A DNA stretch of 64,000 bases. It comes from Streptomyces sp. LaPpAH-108. Lineage in GTDB: Bacteria; Actinomycetota; Actinomycetes; Streptomycetales; Streptomycetaceae. The notes beneath the pieces were generated by a model. It was not told where the DNA came from. It saw only the letters and a program-made list of their open reading frames with translations, and made no database searches. The stretch lies in contig NZ_KB891994.1 of the NCBI RefSeq assembly GCF_000373625.1, positions 1 to 64,000 on the forward strand. Direction: 5' to 3'. Made by a program: the position numbers and the translations under genes. Of this stretch, positions 34,355 to 42,800 are shown piece by piece (position 1 is the stretch's first letter; each line of letters starts with the position of its first letter).

Positions 34355-35245
34355 TCAGATCACCGGCGGCCGGCCCAGCCGGGTCAGCCGCCACACGGTA
34401 CGCCAGCTCATCGGGCGGCGGGGACCGCACGGGGTGCTCCAGCCCTCCTTGAAGCCGCCGAACCACGCCTTCAGGGCCGGTCCCGAGGGGCGGCGCAGCA
34501 GGGTGAGCAGCAGCCAGACCCCGAGGTAGACGGGGACGAGCAGGGCGGGGAGGTTGCGGCGGGCCAGCCAGACCCGGTTGCGGGCGACCATGCGGTGGTA
34601 GACCGCGTGCCGGGAGGGCGCGGTGGTCGGATGGAACAGCACCATGTCGGAGCGGTAGTCGATCATCCAGCCCGCGTTCAGCGCGCGCCAGGCGAGGTCG
34701 GTCTCCTCGTGGGCGTAGAAGAACTCGTCGGGCAGCCCGCCGACCTCGGTGAACACCTTGGTGCGTACGGCGTTGGCGCCGCCGAGGAAGGTGGTCACCC
34801 GCGAGGAGCGCATCGGGTCGGAGGCGCGCAGCCGGGGCACGTGACGGCGCTGGGTCTCGCCGGTCTCGGGGTCGGCGATGCGGAAGCTGATGATGCCGAG
34901 CCGGGGGTCGGCGGCGAACGCCTCGCGGCACAGCTCGGCGGTGTCGTACCGGGCGAGGAGGCCGTCGTCGTCCAGGAAGAGCAGGATGTCGACGTCGCTG
35001 CCGCCGGGTCCGAACGCCTCGATGCCGACGTTGCGTCCGCCGGGGATGCCCAGGTTCTCGGGCAGCTCGACGGTGCGCACGCCCTCGGGAACGTCGGGCA
35101 CCGGCGAGCCGTTGCCGACGACGACGACCTGGACGTGGTCGCCCTCCTGCTTGGCGACGGAGTCGAGCAGGGCCCGCAGCTCCTCGGGCCGGTTGCCCAT
35201 CGTGATGACGACCGCGCCGACCTTCATGCCGTTCGTCTCGGCCAT
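34355..35245 (-). CDS. Family 2 glycosyltransferase
   Basis: 296 residues, GT-A fold: VGAVVITMGNRPEELRALLDSV, then the metal-binding LLFLDDDGLLARYDT and the acceptor-side DEFFYAHEETDLAWRALNAGW with the ED-type base. A C-terminal hydrophobic stretch (ALLVPVYLGVWLLLTLL) suggests membrane association. It probably adds a sugar to the polymer or lipid intermediate made by the neighbours. The ATG at 35245 follows GAGGTGAACGGC and lies five bases after the stop of the CDP-alcohol transferase gene. Confidence 0.88.
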   Translation of the reverse strand: MAETNGMKVGAVVITMGNRPEELRALLDSVAKQEGDHVQVVVVGNGSPVPDVPEGVRTVELPENLGIPGGRNVGIEAFGPGGSDVDILLFLDDDGLLARYDTAELCREAFAADPRLGIISFRIADPETGETQRRHVPRLRASDPMRSSRVTTFLGGANAVRTKVFTEVGGLPDEFFYAHEETDLAWRALNAGWMIDYRSDMVLFHPTTAPSRHAVYHRMVARNRVWLARRNLPALLVPVYLGVWLLLTLLRRPSGPALKAWFGGFKEGWSTPCGPRRPMSWRTVWRLTRLGRPPVI

Positions 35246-35250
35246 GCCGT

Positions 35251-36030
35251 TCACCTCAGCCTGCTGGACACGAGAATGGACACCAGGTGCAGCACGGTCT
35301 GCAGCAGGGCGATGCCCGCCAGCACGGCGGTGCCGAGCCGGGTGAAGAACAGGTCGCCGCGCGCCTGGTCCACGATCGCGAGGACCAGGATCAGCAGCGA
35401 CGCCTCGATGCCGAGGATGAGCCGGTGGAACTTGAGCGCGGCGGCGGCACGCCGGGCGAGCGCCATCCCGGAGGAACGCGGCTCGGCGGCCGACTCCTTG
35501 ACCGGGGGCATCCCGGCCTGGTGCCGGGCGACGCCGACGAGGTCGGTCTCCGCCTTGATGAGGATCGCGCCGAGCGCGGCGAGCGTGCCGAGGAAGGCCC
35601 ACAGCCAGTCGATGCGGCCGGTGCCGAACAGGTCGGCGGCGCGCAGGCCGAGGCCGACCAGGACGGCGGCGTCGGTGAGGTAGGCGCCGACCCGGTCGAG
35701 GTAGACCCCGCCGAGCGAGTACTGCTTGCGCCAGCGGGCGATCTCGCCGTCCACACAGTCCAGCAGCAGATACAGCTGGGTGGCCACGATGCCGAGGACG
35801 GCGCCCCAGATCCCCGGCACCAGCAGGGCCGGGGCCGCGAGCACGCCGCAGACGGTCATCAGGTACGTGAGCTGGTTGGGCGAGATCCTGGTGTTGACCA
35901 GGTAGCGGTCGATACGCAGGGACACCTCGCGCATGTAGAGGCGTCCCGCCCAGTGCTCACCGCTGCGCCGGTCCTTCACCCCGGCGGGGTGGACGACCGG
36001 ACGGAGTTCAGCTACCGATGGCCTTGACAT
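35251..36030 (-). CDS. CDP-alcohol phosphatidyltransferase family membrane protein (atypical motif)
   Basis: 259 residues with about five or six membrane segments. The CDP-alcohol motif is recognisable (Asp91, Asp94-Gly95, Ala98-Arg99, Gly108, Asp112), but the position of the fourth Asp, taken as the catalytic base in this family, is Ala116 (LDRVGAYL). It could therefore use a different base, be non-catalytic, or act with the DUF5941 homologue encoded four genes upstream, which has all four Asp residues. It overlaps the dehydrogenase gene by 23 nt. The usual reaction is transfer of a phosphoalcohol from CDP-alcohol to a second alcohol. Confidence 0.85.
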   Translation of the reverse strand: MSRPSVAELRPVVHPAGVKDRRSGEHWAGRLYMREVSLRIDRYLVNTRISPNQLTYLMTVCGVLAAPALLVPGIWGAVLGIVATQLYLLLDCVDGEIARWRKQYSLGGVYLDRVGAYLTDAAVLVGLGLRAADLFGTGRIDWLWAFLGTLAALGAILIKAETDLVGVARHQAGMPPVKESAAEPRSSGMALARRAAAALKFHRLILGIEASLLILVLAIVDQARGDLFFTRLGTAVLAGIALLQTVLHLVSILVSSRLR

Positions 36031-37069
36031 AGTCGGCGTAGATGTCCTTGATCTGGGTCGGCTTGAGGTCGAGGTGTTCGAGGATCGTGTAGCGGCCGGG
36101 CCTGGTCTCGGGGGCGAACTCCACGACGCGGACGAACTCGTCCACCGTGAAGCCCATCTCCTCGGCCCGGACCGGCAGCTCGTGCCGGCGCAGCACCTCG
36201 GCCATGTGGGCCGATTCCTCGTGCGCTCCGCGCAGGTACATCGCGAAGGCGGCGCCGAAACCGCACTGCTCGCCGTGGCTGGCGGCGCGCTGCGGGAAGA
36301 GCAGGTCGAAGGCGTGGTTGATCTCGTGGCAGGCGCCCGAGGAGGGGCGCGAGTCGCCGGAGACCGACATGGCGATGCCGGAGAGGACCAGGGCCTCGGC
36401 GAGGACCTGGAGGAACTCGTTGTCGCCGATGGCGCCGGGGTGGCGCAGCACGGCCTCGCCCGCCTGGCGGGCCATGGCGGCGGCGAGTCCGTCGATCTTC
36501 TCGCCGTTGACCCGGTTGGCCAGCTCCCAGTCCGCGATGGCGGAGACGTTGGAGATCGCGTCGCCGATGCCGGAGCGCACGAAGCGTGCCGGGGCGTCGT
36601 GGATGACGTCCAGGTCGATCAGGACGGCGATGGGGTTGGGCACACCGTAGGAGCCCCGGCCCGCGTCGTTGTCCAGGGTGGCGACCGGCGAGCACAGGCC
36701 GTCGTGCGCGAGGTTGGTCGGTACGGCGACGAGCGGCAGGCCGACCCGCGCCGCGGCGTACTTGGCGCAGTCGATGATCTTGCCGCCGCCGAGTCCGACC
36801 ACGGCGTCGTAGTGACCGCCGCGGATCTCGTCGGCCAGGCGGATCGCGTCGTCCAGGGTGCCGCCGCCCACCTCGTGCCAGCTCGCGCCGGGCAGCTGGG
36901 GGGCGACGCGCTCGCGCAGCCTGGCGCCCGAGCCGCCGCTGACGGCGACGGCGAGACGGCCGGAGTGCGAGACGCGCTCGTCGGCGAGGACGGTGGCCAG
37001 GTCGTCGAGGGCACCCGGGCGGATGTCGACGACGACCGGCGACGGGATGAGCCTCGTCAGTACCGGCAC
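36008..37069 (-). CDS. sn-glycerol-1-phosphate dehydrogenase-like (iron-containing alcohol dehydrogenase fold)
   Basis: 353 residues of the EgsA/AraM type: the NAD-site VGLGGGKIIDCAKYAA, PTNLAHDGLCSPV, and metal ligands Asp (GIGDAISN, about residue 170), His (ACHEINHAFD, about 248) and His (RAASHGEQ, about 264). Such enzymes reduce dihydroxyacetone phosphate to sn-glycerol-1-phosphate, the archaeal-type enantiomer also used by a few bacteria. It overlaps its neighbours at both ends (23 and 13 nt). With a nucleotidyltransferase and CDP-alcohol transferases beside it, a CDP-activated glycerol-phosphate intermediate is a reasonable inference. Confidence 0.88.
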   Translation of the reverse strand: MPVLTRLIPSPVVVDIRPGALDDLATVLADERVSHSGRLAVAVSGGSGARLRERVAPQLPGASWHEVGGGTLDDAIRLADEIRGGHYDAVVGLGGGKIIDCAKYAAARVGLPLVAVPTNLAHDGLCSPVATLDNDAGRGSYGVPNPIAVLIDLDVIHDAPARFVRSGIGDAISNVSAIADWELANRVNGEKIDGLAAAMARQAGEAVLRHPGAIGDNEFLQVLAEALVLSGIAMSVSGDSRPSSGACHEINHAFDLLFPQRAASHGEQCGFGAAFAMYLRGAHEESAHMAEVLRRHELPVRAEEMGFTVDEFVRVVEFAPETRPGRYTILEHLDLKPTQIKDIYADYVKAIGS

Positions 37070-37809
37070 GCGATCTCCCGTCCCCGGGCGAGGTCGTCGT
37101 GGTTGTCGATCTCGACCCAGGAGACCTCGCCGATCGGCTGCACGTCGATCTTGAAGCCGCGGTTCACCAGCTCCTGGTAGCCGTCCTCGTAGTACAGCTG
37201 CGGGTCGCGCTCGAAGGTCGTACGCAGCGCGTCGGCCAGCTCCTCGGCCGCGTCACCCTCGATCAGGGTCACGCCGATGTACTCACCGGTGGCCTCCGAG
37301 GGGTCCATCAGCTTCGTGATCTTCTGGACACCCTTGTCGGGGTCCACGACGACCTTCATCTCCTCGTCCGCCAGGGACTTCACCGTGTCCAGCGCGAGGA
37401 TGATCTTCTTGCCCTCACCACGCGCGGCGAGCAGCGTCTTCTCGACCGACACCGGGTGCACCGTGTCGCCGTTGGCCAGGATCACGCCGTCCTTGAGCGC
37501 GTCACGACCGCACCACAGGGAGTAGGCGTTGTTCCACTCCTCGGCCTTGTCGTTGTCGATCAGCGTGATCTTCAGCCCGTACTTGGCCTCCAGGGCCTCC
37601 TTGCGGGCGTACACGGCTTCCTTGCGGTAACCGACGATGACACCGACCTCGGTCAGACCCACCTCGGCGAAGTTGCCCAGGGTGAGGTCGAGAACGGTCA
37701 GCGACTCCTCGTCGCCCTCCGGCCCGACCGGCACGAGCGCCTTGGGCAGCGTGTCGGTGTAGGGGCGCAGACGCCGTCCGGCGCCGGCCGCCAGCACGAG
37801 GCCGATCAT
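37057..37809 (-). CDS. Nucleotidyltransferase (LicC/inositol-phosphate cytidylyltransferase-like)
   Basis: 250 residues, GT-A-like nucleotidyltransferase: LAAGAGRRLRPYTDTLPKALVPV is the NTP-binding loop (the conserved Lys follows TLP), and ILANGDTVHP carries the metal-binding Asp. It resembles CTP:phosphocholine and CTP:inositol-1-phosphate enzymes more than glucose-1-phosphate thymidylyltransferases; ENNAYSLWCGRD-type text (WNNAYSLWCGRD) is a hallmark of the LicC-like branch. Probably activates glycerol-1-phosphate or another alcohol phosphate with CTP for the CDP-alcohol transferases. ATG at 37809 overlaps the upstream stop in ATGA. Confidence 0.85.
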   Translation of the reverse strand: MIGLVLAAGAGRRLRPYTDTLPKALVPVGPEGDEESLTVLDLTLGNFAEVGLTEVGVIVGYRKEAVYARKEALEAKYGLKITLIDNDKAEEWNNAYSLWCGRDALKDGVILANGDTVHPVSVEKTLLAARGEGKKIILALDTVKSLADEEMKVVVDPDKGVQKITKLMDPSEATGEYIGVTLIEGDAAEELADALRTTFERDPQLYYEDGYQELVNRGFKIDVQPIGEVSWVEIDNHDDLARGREIACRY

Positions 37810-39605
37810 GCGGTTTCTCCTTCGTCGTGAACGGCGGGCGCCCCTGCGGACACCCAGAAGCGGATGCTCTCGGCGAGCACCAGCAAGGCGATGACCACGG
37901 CGAGGACCGTGAGCGCGACGGTGAACCGCGAGGCGGTCAGCAGCGCGGCGAGGACGGCGACGAGCAGGACCCGCCCCTCCTGACCGCCGATGGCGCGCAC
38001 GAGCCACGCGGGCGGCGCGCCGGCGCCGCCGCGGATGCGGTACACCGTGTCGTAGTGATGGTAGGCGACGGCCGCGACCAGCCCGAACGCCGCCGGGAGG
38101 GCCCCGGGGACGTCGGCGCGGGCGGCGAGGGCGAGGACCGTGCCGTACTCGGCGGCCCGGAAGAAGGGCGGCACGAGCCAGTCGAGGGCGCCCTTGAGCG
38201 GGCGGGCCACGGCGAAGGCCGAGGCGAGGACGTAGAGGACGGCGCCGACGACCGGCAGCGGGCTGCCGTAGCCGGGCAGCGCCGAGCAGAGGACCACGGC
38301 GGCGGCGCCGAGGAGGGCGACGGCGGGGGCGCCGTAGCCGGGCAGGCCGCGCCGGAACAGGCGGCTCAGGCGCTGGGCGAGCGGGCCGGGGTCGGCCAGG
38401 TCGGCCAGCGCCTCGGCGGCCCGGTCGGTGCGCCGGGCCTTGCGGGTCACCGAGCGGAGGACGCGCCCCGCCGTGGTGTACGTCGCGGCCAGCGCGCAGC
38501 CGATCAGGAGGACGGAGAAGGTGATGCGCGGCGTGGTCGCGGCGGTGAGGACGGCGATCATGGCCCAGCGTTCGCCGATGGGCAGGACGATCATCCGGCG
38601 CAGCCACACGGTCCAGCCGACGCTGTCGAGCCTGCCGGAGAGGGCGGCGGTGGGGCTGGTGTTGGCGGTGGCGTCGTGGTTGGCCTCGTTGAAGGAGAAG
38701 TCCACGACGTGGCGGCAGGTCTGGAGGATCATCGCGGCGAGCGCGAGGGCCCATACGTCGTCGCCGCCGCGGGCCGCGCCGAGGGCGAGACCGGCGTAGT
38801 AGGCGTACTCCTTGGCGCGGTCGAAGGTGGCGTCGAGCCAGGCGCCGAGGGTGGAGTACTGCAGGGAGTAGCGGGCGAGCTGGCCGTCGGTGCAGTCCAG
38901 CACGAAGGAGGCGATCAGCAGGACACCTGCGGCGATGAACCCGGCGCGGGTGCCCGTCGCGGCCGAGGCCGCCGCTATGAGCGCGGTGAGCAGCGAGGCG
39001 GTGGTGACCTGGTTGGGGGTCAGGCCCCGGCGGGCGCACCAGCGGGCGAGGTAACGCGAGTACGGGCTGATGCAGAAGGTGGTGAAGAAGCCGTCCCGGG
39101 ACTTCACGGCGGACTTCAGGCGTACGGCCTCGTCGTCGACGGCGGCGACGGCCTGCCGGGCCTCGTTGCGGACCTGGGGGTCGGTGGGGACGGTGGCGAC
39201 GAGGCTGCCCAGCTCGGGGCGGTGGACCTCGCCGTAGTCGGCGTCCAGGGCGGTGACCAGGCGGTCGGGCAGGCTGTCCACGGCGACGGCGGTGCCGCCG
39301 CCCGCGCTGGTCTCGCGGGTCAGGGCGCGGCTGAGGGCCTGGCGGGCGGTGGCCTGCGCGGTGACGGCGCCGGGGACGGCGGCGAGCGGGAAGCGGGGGT
39401 CGGTCAGGCCGAGGCGCAGCGCGTGCGGGTGGCCGACGAAGCGGGCGTCGACCAGGGCGACGCGGTGGCTCGTCGGAACGGTCGCGAGCAGGGTCTCGGC
39501 CTCGGCGGCGTCGGCGGCCACACGCACGTCGAAGCCGAGGGACCGCAGATCGCCCTCGAGAGACGATCCGGGTACCGGCTGACCGGTGACGATGGCGGTC
39601 GACAA
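37806..39605 (-). CDS. DUF5941 / CDP-alcohol phosphatidyltransferase fusion
   Basis: 599 residues. Residues 1-170 form a soluble alpha/beta region with a response-regulator-like start (LRSLGFDVRVAADAAEAETLL, RVALVDARFVGHPHALRLG), possibly a degenerate nucleotidyltransferase or regulatory domain. Residues 170-380 hold a membrane CDP-alcohol transferase with the complete Asp motif (Asp237, Asp240-Gly241, Ala-Arg, Gly254, Asp258, Asp262). The remainder has about six further membrane helices (DUF5941). First gene of the leftward cluster, overlapping the next by 4 nt. The likely reaction is transfer of a phosphoalcohol from CDP-alcohol to an acceptor in the membrane. Confidence 0.82.
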   Translation of the reverse strand: MSTAIVTGQPVPGSSLEGDLRSLGFDVRVAADAAEAETLLATVPTSHRVALVDARFVGHPHALRLGLTDPRFPLAAVPGAVTAQATARQALSRALTRETSAGGGTAVAVDSLPDRLVTALDADYGEVHRPELGSLVATVPTDPQVRNEARQAVAAVDDEAVRLKSAVKSRDGFFTTFCISPYSRYLARWCARRGLTPNQVTTASLLTALIAAASAATGTRAGFIAAGVLLIASFVLDCTDGQLARYSLQYSTLGAWLDATFDRAKEYAYYAGLALGAARGGDDVWALALAAMILQTCRHVVDFSFNEANHDATANTSPTAALSGRLDSVGWTVWLRRMIVLPIGERWAMIAVLTAATTPRITFSVLLIGCALAATYTTAGRVLRSVTRKARRTDRAAEALADLADPGPLAQRLSRLFRRGLPGYGAPAVALLGAAAVVLCSALPGYGSPLPVVGAVLYVLASAFAVARPLKGALDWLVPPFFRAAEYGTVLALAARADVPGALPAAFGLVAAVAYHHYDTVYRIRGGAGAPPAWLVRAIGGQEGRVLLVAVLAALLTASRFTVALTVLAVVIALLVLAESIRFWVSAGAPAVHDEGETA

Positions 39606-39921
39606 CCGAACTCACTCCCTGGGTGCCGGCGCGTCGGCGCCGGTCGCTTGCGTGATGCGTGATGGGGCGCCCTGCCTTCGGCACCCTGGGCGGCATGTCG
39701 GCAGAGGCTATCCGATCGGCCGGAGCCGTCGTTCACCGGGCGTTCACGGGCCGGCCCTCGCGGGTCCGTCGTGGCGTCCTCCCTGCCCATGCCGCGATCA
39801 TCATCGGGGATGCGGGGGCCGCCCCACAAACCGCGGGGCGCAGACCCGGGCATCGCGGGACAGAGGGGCGGCGGTGCGGGTGCCGCCGGGGCGGGTGCGG
39901 GGCGGCATAGGGTGGGCGACC
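39606..39921. other. Divergent intergenic region between the envelope cluster and the epimerase gene
   Basis: No gene was seen in 316 bases. It must hold the promoters of both divergent units. I noted only a short direct repeat GCGTGAT (twice at about 39650-39663) and no clear palindrome or -10/-35 pair. Confidence 0.4.
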
Positions 39922-40890
39922 ATGACGTGGCTGATCACCGGCGGAGCCGGATACATCGGGGCACACGTGGCGCGGGCGCTGGCCGGTGCCGGGGAGCGTG
40001 CCGTGGTGCTCGACGACTTGTCGGCCGCCGTGCCGGAGCGGCTGCCCGAGGGGGTGCCGCTGGTCGAGGGCTCGACGCTGGACGGGGAGCTGCTGAAGCG
40101 GGTGCTGGCCGAGCACGGGGTGAGCGGTGTGGTGCATCTCGCGGCGCGCAAGCAGGTCGGGGAGTCGGTGGCGGAGCCCGTCCGCTACTACCGGGAGAAC
40201 CTGGGCGGTCTCGGCACGCTCCTGGACGCGATGGCGGAGGGCGGGGTGCGGCGGCTGCTGTTCTCCTCCTCGGCGGCGGTGTACGGCAACCCGGACGTGG
40301 ACCTGATCACCGAGGACACCCCGTGCGTGCCGGTGAACCCCTACGGCGAGACCAAGCTGGCCGGTGAATGGCTGGTGCGTGCGGCGGGCCGGGCGCACGG
40401 CATCTCGACGGTGTGCCTGCGCTACTTCAACGTGGCCGGGGCCGCCGCCCCGGAGCTGTCGGACACCGGCGTCTTCAACATCGTCCCCATGGTCTTCGAC
40501 CGCCTCGCCCGGGGCGAGGCCCCCCGGATCTTCGGCGACGACTACCCGACCCCGGACGGCACCTGCGTCCGCGACTACATCCACGTCGCCGACCTCGCGG
40601 ACGCCCACCTCGCGGCGGCCCGCCGCCTCTCCGACGACACCTTCACCGGCGACCTGACCCTGAACATCGGCCGCGGCGAGGGCGTCTCGGTCCGCGAACT
40701 GATCTCGGTGATCGCCGACATCACCGGCGCAACGACCCCGCCGGTCGTCGACCCCCGCCGCCCCGGCGACGCCCCCCGCGCCGTCGCCTCCGCCACCCGC
40801 GCCCGCACGGAGCTGGGCTGGCAGGCCCGCCGGGACGTACGCGAGATGGTGGCGTCGGCGTGGGAGGGGTGGCGGCACCATCACGGGTGA
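39922..40890 (+). CDS. NAD-dependent epimerase, UDP-glucose 4-epimerase (GalE)-like
   Basis: 322 residues, extended SDR. The NAD motif is WLITGGAGYIGAHVARAL. The catalytic Ser-rich strand is LLFSSSAAVYGNP and the YxxxK pair is in NPYGETKLAGE. The C-terminal substrate part has GTCVRDYIHVADLADAHL. It probably interconverts UDP-glucose and UDP-galactose or a related pair. The ATG at 39922 starts exactly at the beta-strand of the fold. It is divergent from the envelope cluster and may feed sugar nucleotides to its glycosyltransferase. Confidence 0.9.
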   Translation: MTWLITGGAGYIGAHVARALAGAGERAVVLDDLSAAVPERLPEGVPLVEGSTLDGELLKRVLAEHGVSGVVHLAARKQVGESVAEPVRYYRENLGGLGTLLDAMAEGGVRRLLFSSSAAVYGNPDVDLITEDTPCVPVNPYGETKLAGEWLVRAAGRAHGISTVCLRYFNVAGAAAPELSDTGVFNIVPMVFDRLARGEAPRIFGDDYPTPDGTCVRDYIHVADLADAHLAAARRLSDDTFTGDLTLNIGRGEGVSVRELISVIADITGATTPPVVDPRRPGDAPRAVASATRARTELGWQARRDVREMVASAWEGWRHHHG

Positions 40891-40898
40891 GTCCCGGC

Positions 40899-40929
40899 GC
40901 GCTCACGGACGGCTCCCACCCGTGAGCGC
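40899..40929. terminator. Bidirectional hairpin between the epimerase and a convergent gene
   Basis: GCGCTCACGG (40899-40908) and CCGTGAGCGC (40920-40929) form a 10-bp perfect stem with an 11-base loop, just after the epimerase stop and 22 bases from the stop of the convergent gene. Confidence 0.75.
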
Positions 40930-40951
40930 ACGGCCGGGTGGCCGCTCTCCC

Positions 40952-41428
40952 CTAGTCGTAGTCGACCCACTCCTCGCTGCTCCGCCGCCGCCCCAGCCCG
41001 ACGGCATCGAACTCGTCGCGCCCGGCGTCCGCCCGCACACCGAGCCGTCGCAGCGCCCGGGAGACGGGGCTGCCCTCGGCCGGAAAGGGCTCGTCCTCGT
41101 CCACGTGGAGCGGGCCCAGCACCACCGCCCCGCCCTCCCACACCGCGGCCCGCTGCTCACCGACTCCGCCGAAGACCTCGGCTTCCACGCAGGCCACGGG
41201 CCCGGCGGCCGACCAGCGCGCGAGCATCGCCTCGAACCCGTCGGGCAGCCCCCGGAATCCGAGCGCGGTCACCTCGCTCCCGTCGGTGTCGGCGGCGAAC
41301 AGCGCGTCGGTGAGGGGTAGCAGCGCCAGACCCTGGGCGAGCGGTGCCAGGCGTGCGGCGGGCAGCTCCCGTGCCGTGCTCTCCAGGCGCGCCCAGTCGG
41401 CGATCACCGCCCGCAGTTCGTACCCCAT
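40952..41428 (-). CDS. Hypothetical acidic protein
   Basis: 158 residues, not recognised. It starts MGYELRAVIADWARLE, has an Ala/Leu-rich first half (LAPLAQGLALLPLTDALF), a middle strand-rich part (ALGFRGLPDGFEAML, VACVEAEVFGGVGEQRAAVW) and a charged tail ending EEWVDYD. There is no signal peptide or membrane segment, so it is probably cytoplasmic. The ATG at 41428 follows GGGACGCGAGG; an upstream ATG at 41467 would add 13 residues. It is convergent with the epimerase gene and divergent from the metal transporter gene. Confidence 0.7.
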   Translation of the reverse strand: MGYELRAVIADWARLESTARELPAARLAPLAQGLALLPLTDALFAADTDGSEVTALGFRGLPDGFEAMLARWSAAGPVACVEAEVFGGVGEQRAAVWEGGAVVLGPLHVDEDEPFPAEGSPVSRALRRLGVRADAGRDEFDAVGLGRRRSSEEWVDYD

Positions 41429-41503
41429 CCTCGCGTCCCCCTCTGCCTCCGAAAGGGTCATCCTCACTCACCCGGCCCGGACCCGGAACTGTTTTTCCAC
41501 GCG

Positions 41504-41534
41504 CCTGACCTGCGGTTCGTTTTCGCAGGTCAGG
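41504..41534. promoter_or_regulatory. 11-bp inverted repeat upstream of the CDF transporter gene
   Basis: CCTGACCTGCG (41504-41514) and CGCAGGTCAGG (41524-41534) are perfect arms around GTTCGTTTT. They lie in the divergent region 95 bp before the transporter start. It may be an operator, or an mRNA hairpin in the transporter leader. It does not match the Zur or CsoR boxes I know. Confidence 0.5.
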
Positions 41535-41628
41535 GGACATGACAACGGTGTTCAGTGCCGCGTTGCCCGGGAGGTGCCGGGCGTTGTTCACTGTGAGCCG
41601 GTGGGCAGACGGAAGGGTGGTCTTCGGT

Positions 41629-42567
41629 ATGGGGGCAGGGCACGACCACGGCCATGGGCACGGTCATGCGTCCACGGGGACGGCCGCGGCCGTCTACCGG
41701 GGGCGGTTGCGGGTGGCGCTGGGGATCACGCTCGGCATCATGGTGGTGGAGATCGTCGGCGGGCTGCTCGCGGACTCGCTCGCGCTGATCGCGGACGCGG
41801 CCCATATGGCGACCGACGCGGTGGGGCTGATCATGGCGCTGCTCGCCATCCACTTCGCGGCCCGGCCGCCGAGCGCGAACCGCACCTTCGGTTACGCCCG
41901 CGCCGAGATCCTGGCGGCCCTGGCCAACTGTCTGCTGCTGCTCGGGGTCGGCGGGTACGTCCTCTTCGAGGCGGTGGAGCGGTTCGTCCACCCCGCGGGG
42001 ACCGAGGGCGGTCTGATGATCGTCTTCGGTGCGATCGGTCTGGTCGCGAACTCCGTCTCGCTCCTGCTGCTGATGGGCGGGCAGAAGGACAGTCTCAATG
42101 TGCGCGGCGCCTTCCTGGAGGTCGCCGCCGACGCGCTCGGTTCGGTCGCGGTGATCGTCTCGGCCGCCGTCATCCTGGCCACCGGCTGGCAGGCCGCCGA
42201 CCCGATCGCCTCGCTGGTGATCGGTCTGATGATCGTGCCGAGGACGGTCAAGCTGCTGCGCGAGACGCTGGACGTCCTCCTGGAGGCGGCCCCGAAGAAC
42301 GTGGACATGGCCGAGGTGCGCGCGCACATCCTGGAGCTGGACGGCGTGGAGGACGTGCACGATCTGCACGCCTGGACCATCACCTCGGGCCTGCCGGTCC
42401 TCTCCGCGCACGTGGTGGTCAGCACGGAGGTGCTGAACGCGATCGGCCACGAGAAGATGCTGCACGAACTCCAGGGCTGCCTCGGCGACCACTTCGACGT
42501 GGAGCACTGCACCTTCCAGCTGGAGCCCGGCGGCCACGCCGAGCATGAGGCCCGGCTCTGCCACTGA
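41629..42567 (+). CDS. Cation diffusion facilitator (zinc/divalent metal efflux)
   Basis: 312 residues. A His-rich N-terminus (HDHGHGHGH) is followed by six membrane helices and a C-terminal cytoplasmic domain with HDLHAWTI, the CDF dimer domain. The transport site in helix 2 is normal (DAAHMATD, HxxxD); in helix 5 the usual HxxxD reads ExxxD (LEVAADALGSV), so metal preference may differ from the ZitB/CzcD type. It exchanges Zn2+ or a similar ion for protons outward. The ATG at 41629 is preceded by GGAAGGGTGG. An 11-bp inverted repeat lies upstream. Confidence 0.9.
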   Translation: MGAGHDHGHGHGHASTGTAAAVYRGRLRVALGITLGIMVVEIVGGLLADSLALIADAAHMATDAVGLIMALLAIHFAARPPSANRTFGYARAEILAALANCLLLLGVGGYVLFEAVERFVHPAGTEGGLMIVFGAIGLVANSVSLLLLMGGQKDSLNVRGAFLEVAADALGSVAVIVSAAVILATGWQAADPIASLVIGLMIVPRTVKLLRETLDVLLEAAPKNVDMAEVRAHILELDGVEDVHDLHAWTITSGLPVLSAHVVVSTEVLNAIGHEKMLHELQGCLGDHFDVEHCTFQLEPGGHAEHEARLCH

Positions 42568-42727
42568 CGGCGGTCCGAGGGGTCCGCGCCCTGCCGCCGG
42601 GCCCGGTGGCGTACGTTGACGGTGCGCACCCGTGTGCGAGGGCTTCGCGAGGTTCCCCGCAGCAGGTGCCGGGCACGATGTGCTTCCGGGCCCCGCTTCC
42701 GCCACACCTGGCACGGGACATGCGGAC

Positions 42728-42754
42728 GTGCCGGGAAGTGCCGGGAGTGCCGGA
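42728..42754 (+). repeat. Short GTGCCGGGA direct repeats upstream of idi
   Basis: GTGCCGGGA, AGTGCCGGGA and GTGCCGGA follow one another about 50 bp ahead of the isomerase start. Nothing else was recognised in the 233-bp gap between the metal transporter and idi genes. Confidence 0.5.
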
Positions 42755-42800
42755 TTCGTACGGCAGACTTGGGGTGCGAAGACCGAGGCGAAGGATGGGT

